NCBI RefSeq assembly: GCF_029051725.1
Contig: NZ_JAACFU010000026.1
Span: 1-64,000 of the forward strand
DNA: 64,000 bases
Source: Bradyrhizobium sp. CSS354
Lineage (GTDB): Bacteria; Pseudomonadota; Alphaproteobacteria; Rhizobiales; Xanthobacteraceae
Reading direction: 5' to 3'
Under the pieces are notes generated by a model, which was given only the letters and a program-made list of their open reading frames with translations, made no database searches and was not told the DNA's origin. A program made the translations under genes and the position numbers. Shown here one piece after another: positions 35,311 to 46,033 of the stretch. Position 1 is the stretch's first letter. Every line of letters begins with the position of its first letter.

Positions 35311-36072
35311 TCAGCGTCCGCCGGACACATCGAGAATGGCTGATGTAACGTAGGAGGCATCGTCCGACATCAGCCAGACGATGGCATTGGCGACTTCATC
35401 GGCAGTACCGACGCGCTTCATCGGCACCATATGGGCCAGACGGTGGTGCCGATCGGGCTCGCCGCCGGAGGCGTGGATTTCGGTATCGATCAGGCCGGGG
35501 CGGATGCCTGCGACGCGAATGCCTTCGCCGGCAACCTCATAGCCGAGGCCGATGGTGAACGAATCGATCGCGCCCTTGGACGCGGCATAGTCGACATAGG
35601 TGTTCGGCGCGCCGAGCTTGGCGGCAACCGATGACAGATTGACGATGACGCCGCCCTGGCCGCCGTGCCTGGTCGACATCCGTTTCACCGCTTCGCGCGC
35701 GCAGAGGATGGAGCCGGTGACGTTGACCGCCATCACGCGCTGGATGCGCTCGGCCGACATCTCGTCGACGCGCACGCCGCTGGTCCCGACAATACCGCCA
35801 TTGTTGACGAGTGCGCCGAGCGTGCCGAACGCGTCCGCAGCCTTGAACAGCGCCAGGATGTCGCTTTCCTCGGCGACGTCGCATTTCACCGCGATGGCCT
35901 TGCCGTTGCTGGCCGCGATCTCGGCGACGACCTCGTCGGCGGCCTTGTTGTTGCTGGCATAGCCGACCACGACACGGAAGCCGCGCGCGGCCGCAGCAAT
36001 CGCAGTCGCGCGGCCAATGCCGCGGCTGCCGCCGGTGATGACAACGACTTTATCCGTCACGCGCGTCTCCAT
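35311..36072 (-). CDS. Short-chain dehydrogenase/reductase
   Basis: The 253-residue SDR has the NAD(P) site TGGSRGIGRATAIAAAARGF (about 14-33), NNGG near 90, the catalytic Ser in NLSSVAAK and the YxxxK pair in YVDYAASKGA. GIRPGLIDTEIHASGG and SDDASYVTSAILDVSGGR complete a classical SDR. Substrate and role are unknown. It stands between odhB (52 bases upstream) and lpdA in the TCA operon, so it is probably co-transcribed. Confidence 0.93.
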   Translation of the reverse strand: METRVTDKVVVITGGSRGIGRATAIAAAARGFRVVVGYASNNKAADEVVAEIAASNGKAIAVKCDVAEESDILALFKAADAFGTLGALVNNGGIVGTSGVRVDEMSAERIQRVMAVNVTGSILCAREAVKRMSTRHGGQGGVIVNLSSVAAKLGAPNTYVDYAASKGAIDSFTIGLGYEVAGEGIRVAGIRPGLIDTEIHASGGEPDRHHRLAHMVPMKRVGTADEVANAIVWLMSDDASYVTSAILDVSGGR

Positions 36073-36124
36073 GGTTCGACACGCGCCGTCGCGATAGGCG
36101 ACGGCGCTCGCAGAGCGTCAGCGA

Positions 36125-37369
36125 TCAGAGATCGAGCACCAGGCGCGCCGGATCTTCCAGGCTCTCCTTGACGCGAACAAGGAAGGTCACGGCTTCCTTG
36201 CCGTCGATGACGCGGTGATCGTAGGACAGCGCCAGATACATCATCGGGCGGACCTCGATCTTGCCGCCGACGACCATCGGCCGCTCCTGGATCTTGTGCA
36301 TGCCGAGGATGCCGGACTGCGGCGCGTTCAGGATCGGGGTCGACATCAGCGAACCGTAGATGCCGCCATTGGTGATCGTGAAGGTGCCGCCCTGCATCTC
36401 GTCGATCTTGAGCTGGCCGTCACGGGCGCGGCGGCCGAAATCGGCGATGCCCTTCTCGATGTCCGCAATCGACTTGTTGTCGCAGTCGCGCACCACGGGC
36501 ACGACGAGGCCCTTGTCGGTGCCGACGGCGACGCCGATGTGATAGTAGTTCTTGTAGATCAGGTCGGTGCCGTCGATCTCCGCGTTGACGGCCGGGATGT
36601 CCTTCAGCCCCTGCACGACGGCCTTGGTGAAGAAGCCCATGAAGCCGAGCTTCGAGCCATGCTTCTTCTCGAACGCATCCTTATAGTGGGCGCGCAACGC
36701 CATGACGTTGGTCATGTCGACCTCGTTGAAGGTCGTGAGCATCGCGGCGGTGTTCTGCACGTCCTTGAGGCGACGCGCGATGGTCTGGCGCAGCCGGGTC
36801 ATCTTGACGCGCTCTTCGCGAGCGGCGTCGTCGGCCGGCGAGGGTGCGCGGACCTGAACCGCGGCGGCAGGCTGGTTGACCGGGGTCGGCGCCGAGGCCG
36901 CACGCTCGATCGCGGCGAGCATGTCGCCCTTGGTGACGCGTCCGTCCTTGCCTGAACCCGGAACGGTCGAGGCGTCGATGCCGGTCTCGGCCGAGAGCTT
37001 GCGCACGGAGGGAGCGAGCGGCGCATCGGCCGGCGGCGCCTTCGCCGCGGAGGGAGCAGCCGCAGCGGCGGCAGCAGGAGCGGCAGCCGCGGGCTTTGAG
37101 GGCGCAGCGGGCGCCGGCTTGGCAGCGCCGGCGGCACCTTCAGTAATCTGGCCAAGCAGCGCGCCGACCGCGACGGTGGCACCATCTGCGGCGATGATCT
37201 CGCTCAGCGTGCCCGCGGACGGCGCCGGGACCTCAATGGTGACCTTGTCGGTCTCGAGCTCCACCAAGGGCTCGTCGACGGCGACGGGATCGCCAGCCTT
37301 CTTGAACCAGCGGCCGATGGTGGCCTCGGTGACGGATTCGCCGAGGGTCGGCACACGAATTTCAGTCAT
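36125..37369 (-). CDS. odhB: 2-oxoglutarate dehydrogenase E2 (dihydrolipoyl succinyltransferase)
   Basis: The 414-residue E2 has one N-terminal lipoyl domain with LETDKVTIEV (lipoyl-Lys near 43), an Ala/Pro-rich linker, a peripheral-subunit-binding domain (VRKLSAETGIDASTVPGSGKDGRVTKGDML) and the catalytic core from about 185 to the end with DHRVIDGKEAVTFLV. It transfers the succinyl group to CoA. The name sucB is equivalent. A palindromic repeat separates it from odhA. Confidence 0.97.
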   Translation of the reverse strand: MTEIRVPTLGESVTEATIGRWFKKAGDPVAVDEPLVELETDKVTIEVPAPSAGTLSEIIAADGATVAVGALLGQITEGAAGAAKPAPAAPSKPAAAAPAAAAAAAPSAAKAPPADAPLAPSVRKLSAETGIDASTVPGSGKDGRVTKGDMLAAIERAASAPTPVNQPAAAVQVRAPSPADDAAREERVKMTRLRQTIARRLKDVQNTAAMLTTFNEVDMTNVMALRAHYKDAFEKKHGSKLGFMGFFTKAVVQGLKDIPAVNAEIDGTDLIYKNYYHIGVAVGTDKGLVVPVVRDCDNKSIADIEKGIADFGRRARDGQLKIDEMQGGTFTITNGGIYGSLMSTPILNAPQSGILGMHKIQERPMVVGGKIEVRPMMYLALSYDHRVIDGKEAVTFLVRVKESLEDPARLVLDL

Positions 37370-37417
37370 GGTCTTTTCCTTAAGGAGATCGCCAATGCGG
37401 TCGGGAATTTCACAGGT

Positions 37418-37535
37418 GTCATGCCCCGCGAAGGCGGGGCATCCAGTACTCCGCGGCGTTCGTGGTCATCACGGCCGTCACGGCGTACTGGATCGCCCGC
37501 CCCAGGGCGCAATTGCGCACAAGGCGGGCGATGAC
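37418..37535. repeat. Palindromic repeat, family E copy 2, inside the TCA operon
   Basis: GTCATGCCCCGCGAAGGCGG opens and GGCGGGCGATGAC closes the copy; CATCCAGTACTCCGCGG and GTACTGGATCG form the inner arms. It lies between odhA and odhB. Confidence 0.8.
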
Positions 37536-37552
37536 AGCGTCCAAAAAACTTC

Positions 37553-40522
37553 TCAGCTCAATGCTTCGTCCAGGAACGCCTTTAACTGCGCCTGATGCTT
37601 CGACATCAGACCCGTGGCGGTCGCGGCGGAGGCGGCGCGGCCGACATAACGCGGACGCCGGCTCACACCGTTCACCTGGTTCAGCACCCATTCCAGATAG
37701 GGCTCGATGAAGTGCCAGGCACCCATGTTGCGCGGCTCTTCCTGGCACCACACCACTTCGGCCTTCTTGAAGCGCGACAGCTCGGCCACCAGCGCCTTGA
37801 GCGGCACCGGATAGAGCTGCTCGACGCGCATCAGGTAGATGTCGTCCATCCCGCGCTTCTCGCGCTCCTCGTAGAGGTCGTAATAGACCTTGCCCGAGCA
37901 GAGCACGATGCGGCGGATCTTCTCGTCGGGAACGAGCTTGATCGCTTCGCTCGGTAGCATCTGGGCGTCGTCATAGAGGATGCGGTGGAAGGTCGTTCCC
38001 TTCGCGAGCTCCTCGAGTCGCGACACCGCCCGCTTGTGACGCAGCAGCGACTTCGGCGTCATCACGATCAGCGGCTTGCGAATCTCGCGATGGAGCTGGC
38101 GGCGCAGCACGTGGAAGTAGTTCGCCGGCGTGGTCGGATAGACTACCTGCATGTTGTCTTCCGCGCACATCTGGAGATAACGCTCCAGACGCGCCGAGGA
38201 GTGCTCCGGTCCCTGGCCTTCATAGCCGTGCGGCAGGAGGCAGACGAGGCCGGACATGCGCAGCCATTTGCGTTCACCCGAGGAGATGAACTGGTCGAAC
38301 ACGACCTGCGCGCCGTTGGCGAAGTCGCCGAACTGCGCTTCCCACAGGGTCAACGTGTTCGGCTCGGCGAGCGAATAGCCGTATTCGAAGCCGAGCACGG
38401 CTTCTTCAGACAGCAGCGAGTTGATGACCTCGTAATGGCCCTGCTCGTGACCGAGATGGTTGAACGGCGTGTAGCGGCTCTCGTCTTCCTGGTCGATCAG
38501 GACCGAGTGGCGCTGCGAGAAGGTGCCGCGCTCCGAATCCTGTCCGGATAGGCGGACATGGTGGTTCTCGTTGAGCAGCGTGCAGAACGCCAGCGCCTCG
38601 CCGGTCGCCCAGTCGATGCCCGTGCCGCCGTCGATCGCCTTGGCGCGGTTTTCGAGGAAGCGCTGGATGGTGCGGTGGACGCGGAAACCGTCCGGCACCT
38701 TGGTGATCTTGCGGCCGATGTCCTTCAGGGCCGCGATGTCAACGCCGGTGACGCCACGCCGCGCGTCTTCTTCCTGATCCGCGATCTTGAAGCCGGCCCA
38801 TTTGCCGTCGAGCCAGTCGGCCTTGTTGGGCTTGTAGCCGGAGCCGGCTTCAAGCTCGGCATCAAGCCGCGCGCGCCAGTCCGCCTTGGCCTTCTCGACC
38901 TCGCCCTCGGTCAGCACGCCTTCGCTGATGAGGCGGCGGGCGTAGAGCTCGAGCGTCGACGGATGGGCCGCGATCTTCTTGTACATCACCGGCTGGGTGA
39001 AAGCCGGCTCGTCGCCCTCGTTATGGCCATGCCTGCGGTAACAGAACATGTCGATGACGACGGGCTTGTGGAATTTCTGCCTAAACTCGGTCGCGACCTT
39101 GGCCGCGAACACGACGGCTTCCGGATCGTCGCCGTTGACGTGGAAGATCGGCGCGTCGATCATCTTCGCCACGTCGGACGGGTAAGGCGACGAACGGGAA
39201 TAACGCGGATAGGTGGTGAAGCCGATCTGGTTGTTGACGATGAAGTGGACGGAGCCGCCGGTGCGGTAGCCCTTCAGGTCCGACAGGCCGAAACATTCGG
39301 CGACCACGCCCTGGCCGGCAAATGCGGCGTCGCCATGCATCAGCAGCGGCATCACCGAGATGCGCATATCCGGGGGATCGCCGTGCTGGTCCTGCTTGGC
39401 GCGGACTTTTCCGAGCACCACGGGATCGACGATCTCGAGATGCGAGGGGTTGGCGGTCAGCGACAGATGGATGCGGTTGCCGTCGAACTCGCGATCCGAG
39501 GACGCGCCGAGGTGATATTTGACGTCGCCCGAGCCTTCGACCGCATCAGGATTGGCCGAACCGCCCTTGAACTCGTGGAACAGCGCGCGATGCGGCTTGC
39601 CCATCACCTGGGTCAGTACGTTGAGGCGGCCGCGATGCGGCATGCCCAGCACGACTTCCTTCACGCCGAGATTGCCGCCGCGCTTGATGATCTGCTCGAG
39701 CGCGGGGATCAGTGACTCGGCGCCATCAAGGCCGAAGCGCTTGGTGCCGGTAAACTTGGTGTCACAGAATTTCTCGAAACCTTCGGCCTCGACCAGCTTC
39801 ATCAGGATGGCGCGGCGGCCTTCGCGGGTGAAGGAGATTTCCTTGTCCGGCCCCTCGATCCGCTCCTGGATCCACGCCTTCTGCGCCGCGTTGGTGATGT
39901 GCATGAACTCGACGCCGAGCGTCTGGCAGTACGTGCGCTCACAGATCGCGGTGATTTCGCGCAAGCTGGCGTATTCGAGACCGAGCACATGGTCGAGGAA
40001 GATCTTCCGGTCGAAATCGGCTTCGCTGAAGCCGTAGGTCCGCGGATCGAGCTCTTCGCGATTGCGCTGGGCTTCGATGCCGAGCGGATCGAGCTTGGCG
40101 TGGAAGTGGCCGCGCATGCGGTAGGAGCGGATCAGCATCAGCGCGCGGACCGAGTCGCGCGTGGCCTGGAGCAAATCGGCGGAGGAGAGGCCGCCGCCCT
40201 TGTCACCGCTCTTGGCCTGCGCCTTGGCCGCGATCTTGGCTCCGACCGTCTTCTCGACTTCCGCCCAATTGCCGTCGAGCGCGGAGGTCAGATCGTCCTG
40301 CGGGGTCAGCGGCCAGTTGGCGCGCTCCCAGGACGGGCCTTGGGCGTTCTTGCTGATGTCGCCCGGCTGGTCGTTGAGGCTCTTGAAGAATTCCTGCCAC
40401 TCGGCATCCACCGAGGACGGGTCCTTCTCGTAGCGGGCGTAGATTTCGTCGATGTAGGTGGCGTTGGTGCCCTGCAAAAAAGAGGAGAGGGCAAAGGCTG
40501 CGTTCGCGTCTTGGCGAGACAT
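37553..40522 (-). CDS. odhA: 2-oxoglutarate dehydrogenase E1
   Basis: The 989-residue thiamine-diphosphate enzyme decarboxylates 2-oxoglutarate. The N-terminal motif SFLQGTNATYIDEIYARYEKD, the GMPHRGRLNVLTQVMGK segment (about 290), the ThDP-binding HVNGDDPEAV region (about 463-490) and the C-terminal FEYGYSLAEPNTLTLWEAQFGDF are all typical of OdhA/SucA. Length is normal. It is followed by odhB and preceded by sucD. Confidence 0.98.
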   Translation of the reverse strand: MSRQDANAAFALSSFLQGTNATYIDEIYARYEKDPSSVDAEWQEFFKSLNDQPGDISKNAQGPSWERANWPLTPQDDLTSALDGNWAEVEKTVGAKIAAKAQAKSGDKGGGLSSADLLQATRDSVRALMLIRSYRMRGHFHAKLDPLGIEAQRNREELDPRTYGFSEADFDRKIFLDHVLGLEYASLREITAICERTYCQTLGVEFMHITNAAQKAWIQERIEGPDKEISFTREGRRAILMKLVEAEGFEKFCDTKFTGTKRFGLDGAESLIPALEQIIKRGGNLGVKEVVLGMPHRGRLNVLTQVMGKPHRALFHEFKGGSANPDAVEGSGDVKYHLGASSDREFDGNRIHLSLTANPSHLEIVDPVVLGKVRAKQDQHGDPPDMRISVMPLLMHGDAAFAGQGVVAECFGLSDLKGYRTGGSVHFIVNNQIGFTTYPRYSRSSPYPSDVAKMIDAPIFHVNGDDPEAVVFAAKVATEFRQKFHKPVVIDMFCYRRHGHNEGDEPAFTQPVMYKKIAAHPSTLELYARRLISEGVLTEGEVEKAKADWRARLDAELEAGSGYKPNKADWLDGKWAGFKIADQEEDARRGVTGVDIAALKDIGRKITKVPDGFRVHRTIQRFLENRAKAIDGGTGIDWATGEALAFCTLLNENHHVRLSGQDSERGTFSQRHSVLIDQEDESRYTPFNHLGHEQGHYEVINSLLSEEAVLGFEYGYSLAEPNTLTLWEAQFGDFANGAQVVFDQFISSGERKWLRMSGLVCLLPHGYEGQGPEHSSARLERYLQMCAEDNMQVVYPTTPANYFHVLRRQLHREIRKPLIVMTPKSLLRHKRAVSRLEELAKGTTFHRILYDDAQMLPSEAIKLVPDEKIRRIVLCSGKVYYDLYEEREKRGMDDIYLMRVEQLYPVPLKALVAELSRFKKAEVVWCQEEPRNMGAWHFIEPYLEWVLNQVNGVSRRPRYVGRAASAATATGLMSKHQAQLKAFLDEALS

Positions 40523-40659
40523 ACTTGAGTTCCTGGCGATTTCGGTTCGCGCATAACAAACGGCGCTGGCGCTGGGCTCCCCGGCAGAGGACCAGCGCGA
40601 CAGGCACCATTTACCCTATTTGCTGCGAAACTTCGCCCGGAAAATTGCGAAGGTGTGAA

Positions 40660-41544
40660 TCAGGCTTTCAATTTTTCGGCAAGCGTGTGCCCGAGCCGGG
40701 CGGGAGACGGGGACACTGTAATTCCAGCCGATTTCATCGCGTCGGTCTTGGAACCAGCGTCGCCCTTGCCGCCCGAAATGATCGCACCGGCATGGCCCAT
40801 GCGGCGGCCGGGAGGGGCCGTGACACCGGCAATGAAACCGACCATCGGCTTCTTGCGGCCGCGCTTGGCCTCGTCCTTGAGGAACTGGGCGGCGTCCTCC
40901 TCGGCGGAACCGCCGATCTCGCCGATCATGATGATGGACTCGGTCTGGGGATCGCCGAGCAGCATTTCCAGCACGTCGATAAACTCGGTTCCCTTGACCG
41001 GATCGCCGCCGATGCCGACCGCGGTGGTCTGGCCGAGGCCTTCCTGGGTGGTCTGGAACACGGCTTCGTAGGTCAGGGTGCCGGAGCGGGAAACGATGCC
41101 GACGCTCCCGGTCTTGAAGATGTTGGCCGGCATGATGCCGATCTTGCACTCGCCCGCAGTCATGACACCCGGGCAGTTCGGCCCGATCAGGCGCGACTTG
41201 GAGCCGGCCAGCGAGCGCTTCACCCGGACCATGTCGATGACCGGGATACCTTCGGTGATGCAGACGATCAGCGGGATCTCGGCGTCGATGGCTTCGCAGA
41301 TCGCATCGGCCGCGCCCGGCGGCGGCACGTAGATCACCGACGCATCCGCGCCGGTCTTCTCACGCGCCTCGCGCACGGTGTCGAACACCGGCAGGCCCAG
41401 ATGCGTCGCGCCGCCTTTGCCGGGCGAAGTGCCGCCGACCATCTTGGTGCCATAGGCAATCGCGGCCTCCGAATGGAAGGTGCCGTTCTTGCCGGTAAAG
41501 CCCTGGCAGATGACCTTGGTGTTCTTGTCGATCAGGATGGACAT
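40660..41544 (-). CDS. sucD: Succinyl-CoA synthetase, alpha subunit
   Basis: The 294-residue subunit carries the CoA-binding start (MSILIDKNTKVICQGFTGKNG) and the active-site histidine in GHAGAIISGGKGDAGSKT (about 250). It forms the enzyme with SucC and makes ATP or GTP from succinyl-CoA. It is separated from sucC by a DUF1579 gene. Confidence 0.97.
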   Translation of the reverse strand: MSILIDKNTKVICQGFTGKNGTFHSEAAIAYGTKMVGGTSPGKGGATHLGLPVFDTVREAREKTGADASVIYVPPPGAADAICEAIDAEIPLIVCITEGIPVIDMVRVKRSLAGSKSRLIGPNCPGVMTAGECKIGIMPANIFKTGSVGIVSRSGTLTYEAVFQTTQEGLGQTTAVGIGGDPVKGTEFIDVLEMLLGDPQTESIIMIGEIGGSAEEDAAQFLKDEAKRGRKKPMVGFIAGVTAPPGRRMGHAGAIISGGKGDAGSKTDAMKSAGITVSPSPARLGHTLAEKLKA

Positions 41545-41578
41545 GAGGTCTGCTTTCGCGAAACTAACGAGTGAGAGG

Positions 41579-42058
41579 TCAGTGGATGCGGCGGTAGACG
41601 CCGGTGAGCACGTCGGCCCAGCCTTCCGCGTCCGGCGAGAACTGGATCTTCAACGAATAGGAATCGTCGTCGATGATTTCATAGACGTGGCGCGCATTGC
41701 CGCGGAGCGAGCCGCGCACCAGCGTCAGGGTCTTGCCGACCCACCCGCCGGAGGCGGGCGAGGGCGGCGTGTAGCCGAGCGAGTCGTACCAGAACAATTT
41801 GTAGGTCCGGTCTTCGCGGTCGAAGGTGAAGATGCCGTGGGTGGCGAAGCTCTGCTTGCCGTCGCGGGTCTGGACCGAGTCCTGGATCAGATAGAAGCCA
41901 TTGAGATCCATGTGGGCCACGACGCGAGAAGTCGCCGTTCCCCCGTCCGTCCAGCGCGACGGAAAGACCACCTCTTCGCCATTCCATTCACCGGCGAACG
42001 CGGCAAGACGCGCGTGCTCCGGCAGCGGAGATGATGCAGCGAGATGGTCCTGGGTCAT
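41579..42058 (-). CDS. DUF1579 family protein between sucC and sucD
   Basis: The 159-residue protein fits DUF1579 (a calycin-like beta-barrel family of unknown role): LAAFAGEWNGEEVVF near the start, then GFYLIQDSVQTRDG, HGIFTFDREDRTYKLFWYDSLG and a final strand SPDAEGWADVLTGVYRR. The start lies four bases after the sucC stop, so it is translationally coupled to sucC, and sucD begins 34 bases after its end. This suggests a role tied to succinyl-CoA synthetase or its operon, but no function is known to me. Confidence 0.8.
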   Translation of the reverse strand: MTQDHLAASSPLPEHARLAAFAGEWNGEEVVFPSRWTDGGTATSRVVAHMDLNGFYLIQDSVQTRDGKQSFATHGIFTFDREDRTYKLFWYDSLGYTPPSPASGGWVGKTLTLVRGSLRGNARHVYEIIDDDSYSLKIQFSPDAEGWADVLTGVYRRIH

Positions 42059-42062
42059 GGCC

Positions 42063-43259
<1,197 letters not shown>

Positions 43260-43434
43260 TTAGTCGCTCCCTGAACCCGCGGGCGGTGACCTCGTAGGCC
43301 CACCTCAGTCTTGTGGCTGGCATACCATATACCACAGGAACTGCAACCCGGATTCTCTGACATCGATCTCTGGACTGCCGATCCGGAACCCGCCAGCCCT
43401 CAACAAGAGTTGCAGCGGGGGCCCGGAAGTGAAA

Positions 43435-43466
43435 CCGCCGAAGACCGGGTTTTCGATCTTCGGCGG
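43435..43466 (-). terminator. Hairpin downstream of mdh
   Basis: CCGCCGAAGA and TCTTCGGCGG form a perfect 10-bp stem 12 bases beyond the mdh stop; on the minus strand it is followed by TTTCAC rather than a long T-run. It may only partly terminate and let transcription continue into sucC. Confidence 0.6.
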
Positions 43467-43478
43467 GGATTGTTGGGT

Positions 43479-44447
43479 TTAGCGGCCCAGAAGGTCGGGT
43501 GCGATCTTCTTGCAGGCGTCAACCAGACCCTGCACCGCGCCGACTGACTTGTCGAAGGCTTCGCGGTCCTTGCCGACGAGCTCGATCTCGACGACGCGCT
43601 CGACGCCCTTGGAGCCGATCACGACGGGCACGCCGACATACATGTCCTTCACGCCGTATTCGCCGTTCAGGTAGGCGGCCGAGGCCAGCACGCGCTTCTT
43701 GTCACGCAGATAGCTCTCGGCCATCGCGATCGCGGAAGCCGCCGGCGCGTAGAAGGCCGAGCCGGTCTTGAGCAGATTGACGATCTCGGCGCCGCCGTTG
43801 CGGGTGCGGTCGACGATCTCGTCGAGGCGCGCCTGCGAGGTCCAGCCCATCTTGACGAGATCGGGCAGCGGAATGCCGGCGACGGTGGAGTATTTTACCA
43901 GCGGCACCATCGTGTCGCCATGGCCGCCCAGCACGAAGGCGGTGACGTCTTCGACCGAAACGTTGAACTCGTCGGCCAGGAAGTAGCGGAAGCGCGACGA
44001 ATCCAGCACGCCGGCCATGCCGACGACCTTCTTGTGCGGCAGGCCGCTAGCCTTCTGCAGCGCCCAGACCATCGCGTCGAGCGGGTTGGTGATGCAGATG
44101 ACGAAAGCGTCGGGGGCGTACTTCTTGATGCCGGCGCCGACCTGCTCCATGACCTTGAGGTTGATGGAGAGGAGGTCGTCGCGGCTCATGCCGGGCTTGC
44201 GGGGCACGCCGGCGGTGACGATGCAGACCTTTGCATTGTCCAGCGCCTCGTAGGAGTTCGCGCCGGTATAGTGCGCGTCAAAGCCATCGACCGGCGAGGA
44301 CTGTGCGATGTCGAGCGCCTTGCCCTGCGGCACGCCCTCGGCGATGTCGAACATCACCACGTCGCCCAGCTCTTTCAGGCCGATGAGATGAGCCAGCGTT
44401 CCGCCGATCTGACCGGAGCCAATCAAAGCAATCTTGTCGCGCGCCAT
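43479..44447 (-). CDS. mdh: Malate dehydrogenase
   Basis: The 322-residue enzyme of the LDH-like malate dehydrogenase class oxidises malate to oxaloacetate. It has the NAD loop IALIGSGQIGGTLAHLIGL, the DLLSINLKVM segment, ITNPLDAMVWALQKASGLP and the active-site His in LGGHGDTMVPLVKYS (about 176). The frame opens at 44522, but ATG 44447 has AGGACAGG ahead of it and gives MARDKIALIG. It is the first TCA gene of the cluster. Confidence 0.97.
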   Translation of the reverse strand: MARDKIALIGSGQIGGTLAHLIGLKELGDVVMFDIAEGVPQGKALDIAQSSPVDGFDAHYTGANSYEALDNAKVCIVTAGVPRKPGMSRDDLLSINLKVMEQVGAGIKKYAPDAFVICITNPLDAMVWALQKASGLPHKKVVGMAGVLDSSRFRYFLADEFNVSVEDVTAFVLGGHGDTMVPLVKYSTVAGIPLPDLVKMGWTSQARLDEIVDRTRNGGAEIVNLLKTGSAFYAPAASAIAMAESYLRDKKRVLASAAYLNGEYGVKDMYVGVPVVIGSKGVERVVEIELVGKDREAFDKSVGAVQGLVDACKKIAPDLLGR

Positions 44448-44598
44448 GTGAACCTGTCCTTTAGACACGTAAGGAGGGGAAAACTGAGACGGGTGGTTAT
44501 CCCTTTCGCCTCCCCCGTTCAAGTCGGTGGATGCCCAATTGTCGGGCTCGCCGCGAAAGCAGCCAGAATACCCCCCGAACCGTCAGCCTATCCCAACG

Positions 44599-44696
44599 GT
44601 CATTCCGGGGCGCGACGAAGTCGCGAGCCCGGAATCCATAACGACGATCGGGAGTATGGATTCCGGGCTCGTCGCTTGGCGACGCCCCGGAATGAC
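44599..44696. repeat. Palindromic intergenic repeat, family D copy 1
   Basis: GTCATTCCGGGGCGCGACG and CGACGCCCCGGAATGAC flank inner arms GCCCGGAATCCATA and TATGGATTCCGGGC. Copies D2 to D4 are at 52870, 53732 and 61005. It lies between zapE and mdh. Confidence 0.88.
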
Positions 44697-44709
44697 GGCC
44701 GCATAGGAC

Positions 44710-45894
44710 TTAAGTCTCCACCAGCCCCTTGGTCGAGCCGCTGGCGGTGGAATCCTTGCGGCCGTGGGGCAGCGCCAGATAGGATTCCGAGCTCATTTCG
44801 ATCAGGCGCGAGGCGGTGCGCTTGAACTCGTTGGCCTCGTTGCCCTCGTTGGCAAGATAGAGCGAGATCGGGTTGGCATCGGCCGAGGCCATCAGCTTCA
44901 CGGCATTGTCATAGAGCGTGTCGATCAGCGTGATGAAACGCTTGGCGGCGTTGCGCTGAGAGATGTCCATCACTGGAATGTGGTCGACCAGGATGGTGTG
45001 ATAATCGTGCGCCAGCCTGAGATAGTCGGATGCCCCGAGCGGCTTCTCGCAGAGATCGGCGAACGCGAAGCGCGCCACGCCGTGGGCCGAGCACGGCACG
45101 TGCAGGATGCGGCCCTTGATCGAAATATCGCGCGACTTGCATTTGGCGCTGCCTGACATCCTCGACCAGGCGCGGTCGAGCGCGGTGTCCGCCTCGGTGT
45201 CTGCCGGTGTCAGCCACATCGGCACGCCCTGAAGCTTTTCCAGCCGGAAGTCGGTGCGCGCGTCGAGCCGCAGCACGTCCATGTGGTCGGTAATCTGCCT
45301 GATGAAGGGCAGGAACAGCGAACGATTCAGACCGCCCTTGTAGAGGTCGTCAGGCGCGACGTTGGAGGTCGCCACCACCACGGTGCCGAGCTCCAGCAGC
45401 TTTGCGAACAGGCGGCCGAGGATCATCGCGTCCGCGATGTCGGTGACGTGGAATTCGTCGAAACAGAGCAGCCAACTCTCCTCGAAGATCGCATGCGCGG
45501 TCAGCGCGATGACGTCGCCGTCGGCGATCTCGCCGCGCGCGATGCCCTGGCGATAATCGTAGATGCGCTCGTGCACATCGGCCATGAATTCGTGGAAATG
45601 CGCGCGCCGCTTGTGCTCGACGGTCGAGTGCTGGAAGAACAGATCCATCAGCATGGTCTTGCCGCGGCCGACCTCGCCATGGACGTAGAGCCCGTGCGGC
45701 GCCTCGTCCTTGTCGCTGCTGAACAGGCGGCTGAGCAGGCCCTGCTTGCGCGCCGGCTTGTAATCGGCGAGCCGCTGGTCGAGCGCCGCATAGGCGTCGG
45801 CGATTTCAGCCTGGGCAGCGTCGGGCTCGATCGCGCCGGACGCGATCTGGGCCTGATAGGCCTCGCGGAATGAGGAACTGGGGGTCGAGAGCAT
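44710..45894 (-). CDS. zapE: Cell division protein ZapE (AFG1-like ATPase)
   Basis: The 394-residue ATPase has Walker A GEVGRGKTMLMDLFF (about 74-88), Walker B LLCFDEFHVTDIADAMIL and ATSNVAPDDLYKGGLNR, as in ZapE/AFG1. ZapE affects Z-ring stability in E. coli, and its yeast relative acts in mitochondrial protein quality control. It precedes mdh on the same strand, separated by a palindromic repeat. Confidence 0.93.
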   Translation of the reverse strand: MLSTPSSSFREAYQAQIASGAIEPDAAQAEIADAYAALDQRLADYKPARKQGLLSRLFSSDKDEAPHGLYVHGEVGRGKTMLMDLFFQHSTVEHKRRAHFHEFMADVHERIYDYRQGIARGEIADGDVIALTAHAIFEESWLLCFDEFHVTDIADAMILGRLFAKLLELGTVVVATSNVAPDDLYKGGLNRSLFLPFIRQITDHMDVLRLDARTDFRLEKLQGVPMWLTPADTEADTALDRAWSRMSGSAKCKSRDISIKGRILHVPCSAHGVARFAFADLCEKPLGASDYLRLAHDYHTILVDHIPVMDISQRNAAKRFITLIDTLYDNAVKLMASADANPISLYLANEGNEANEFKRTASRLIEMSSESYLALPHGRKDSTASGSTKGLVET

Positions 45895-46033
45895 GCTCTT
45901 TACCGCCAGAGATGAGCGGAAATTGCAACTCCGTATTGGCGCAAGGGGCGTATGCGCTTACCCTCATACATGTGGGTGTGGGCGGATGATTGAGATATCA
46001 GTAAAGTAAAGCGGCTACTTTGTGGCTCCTGAC

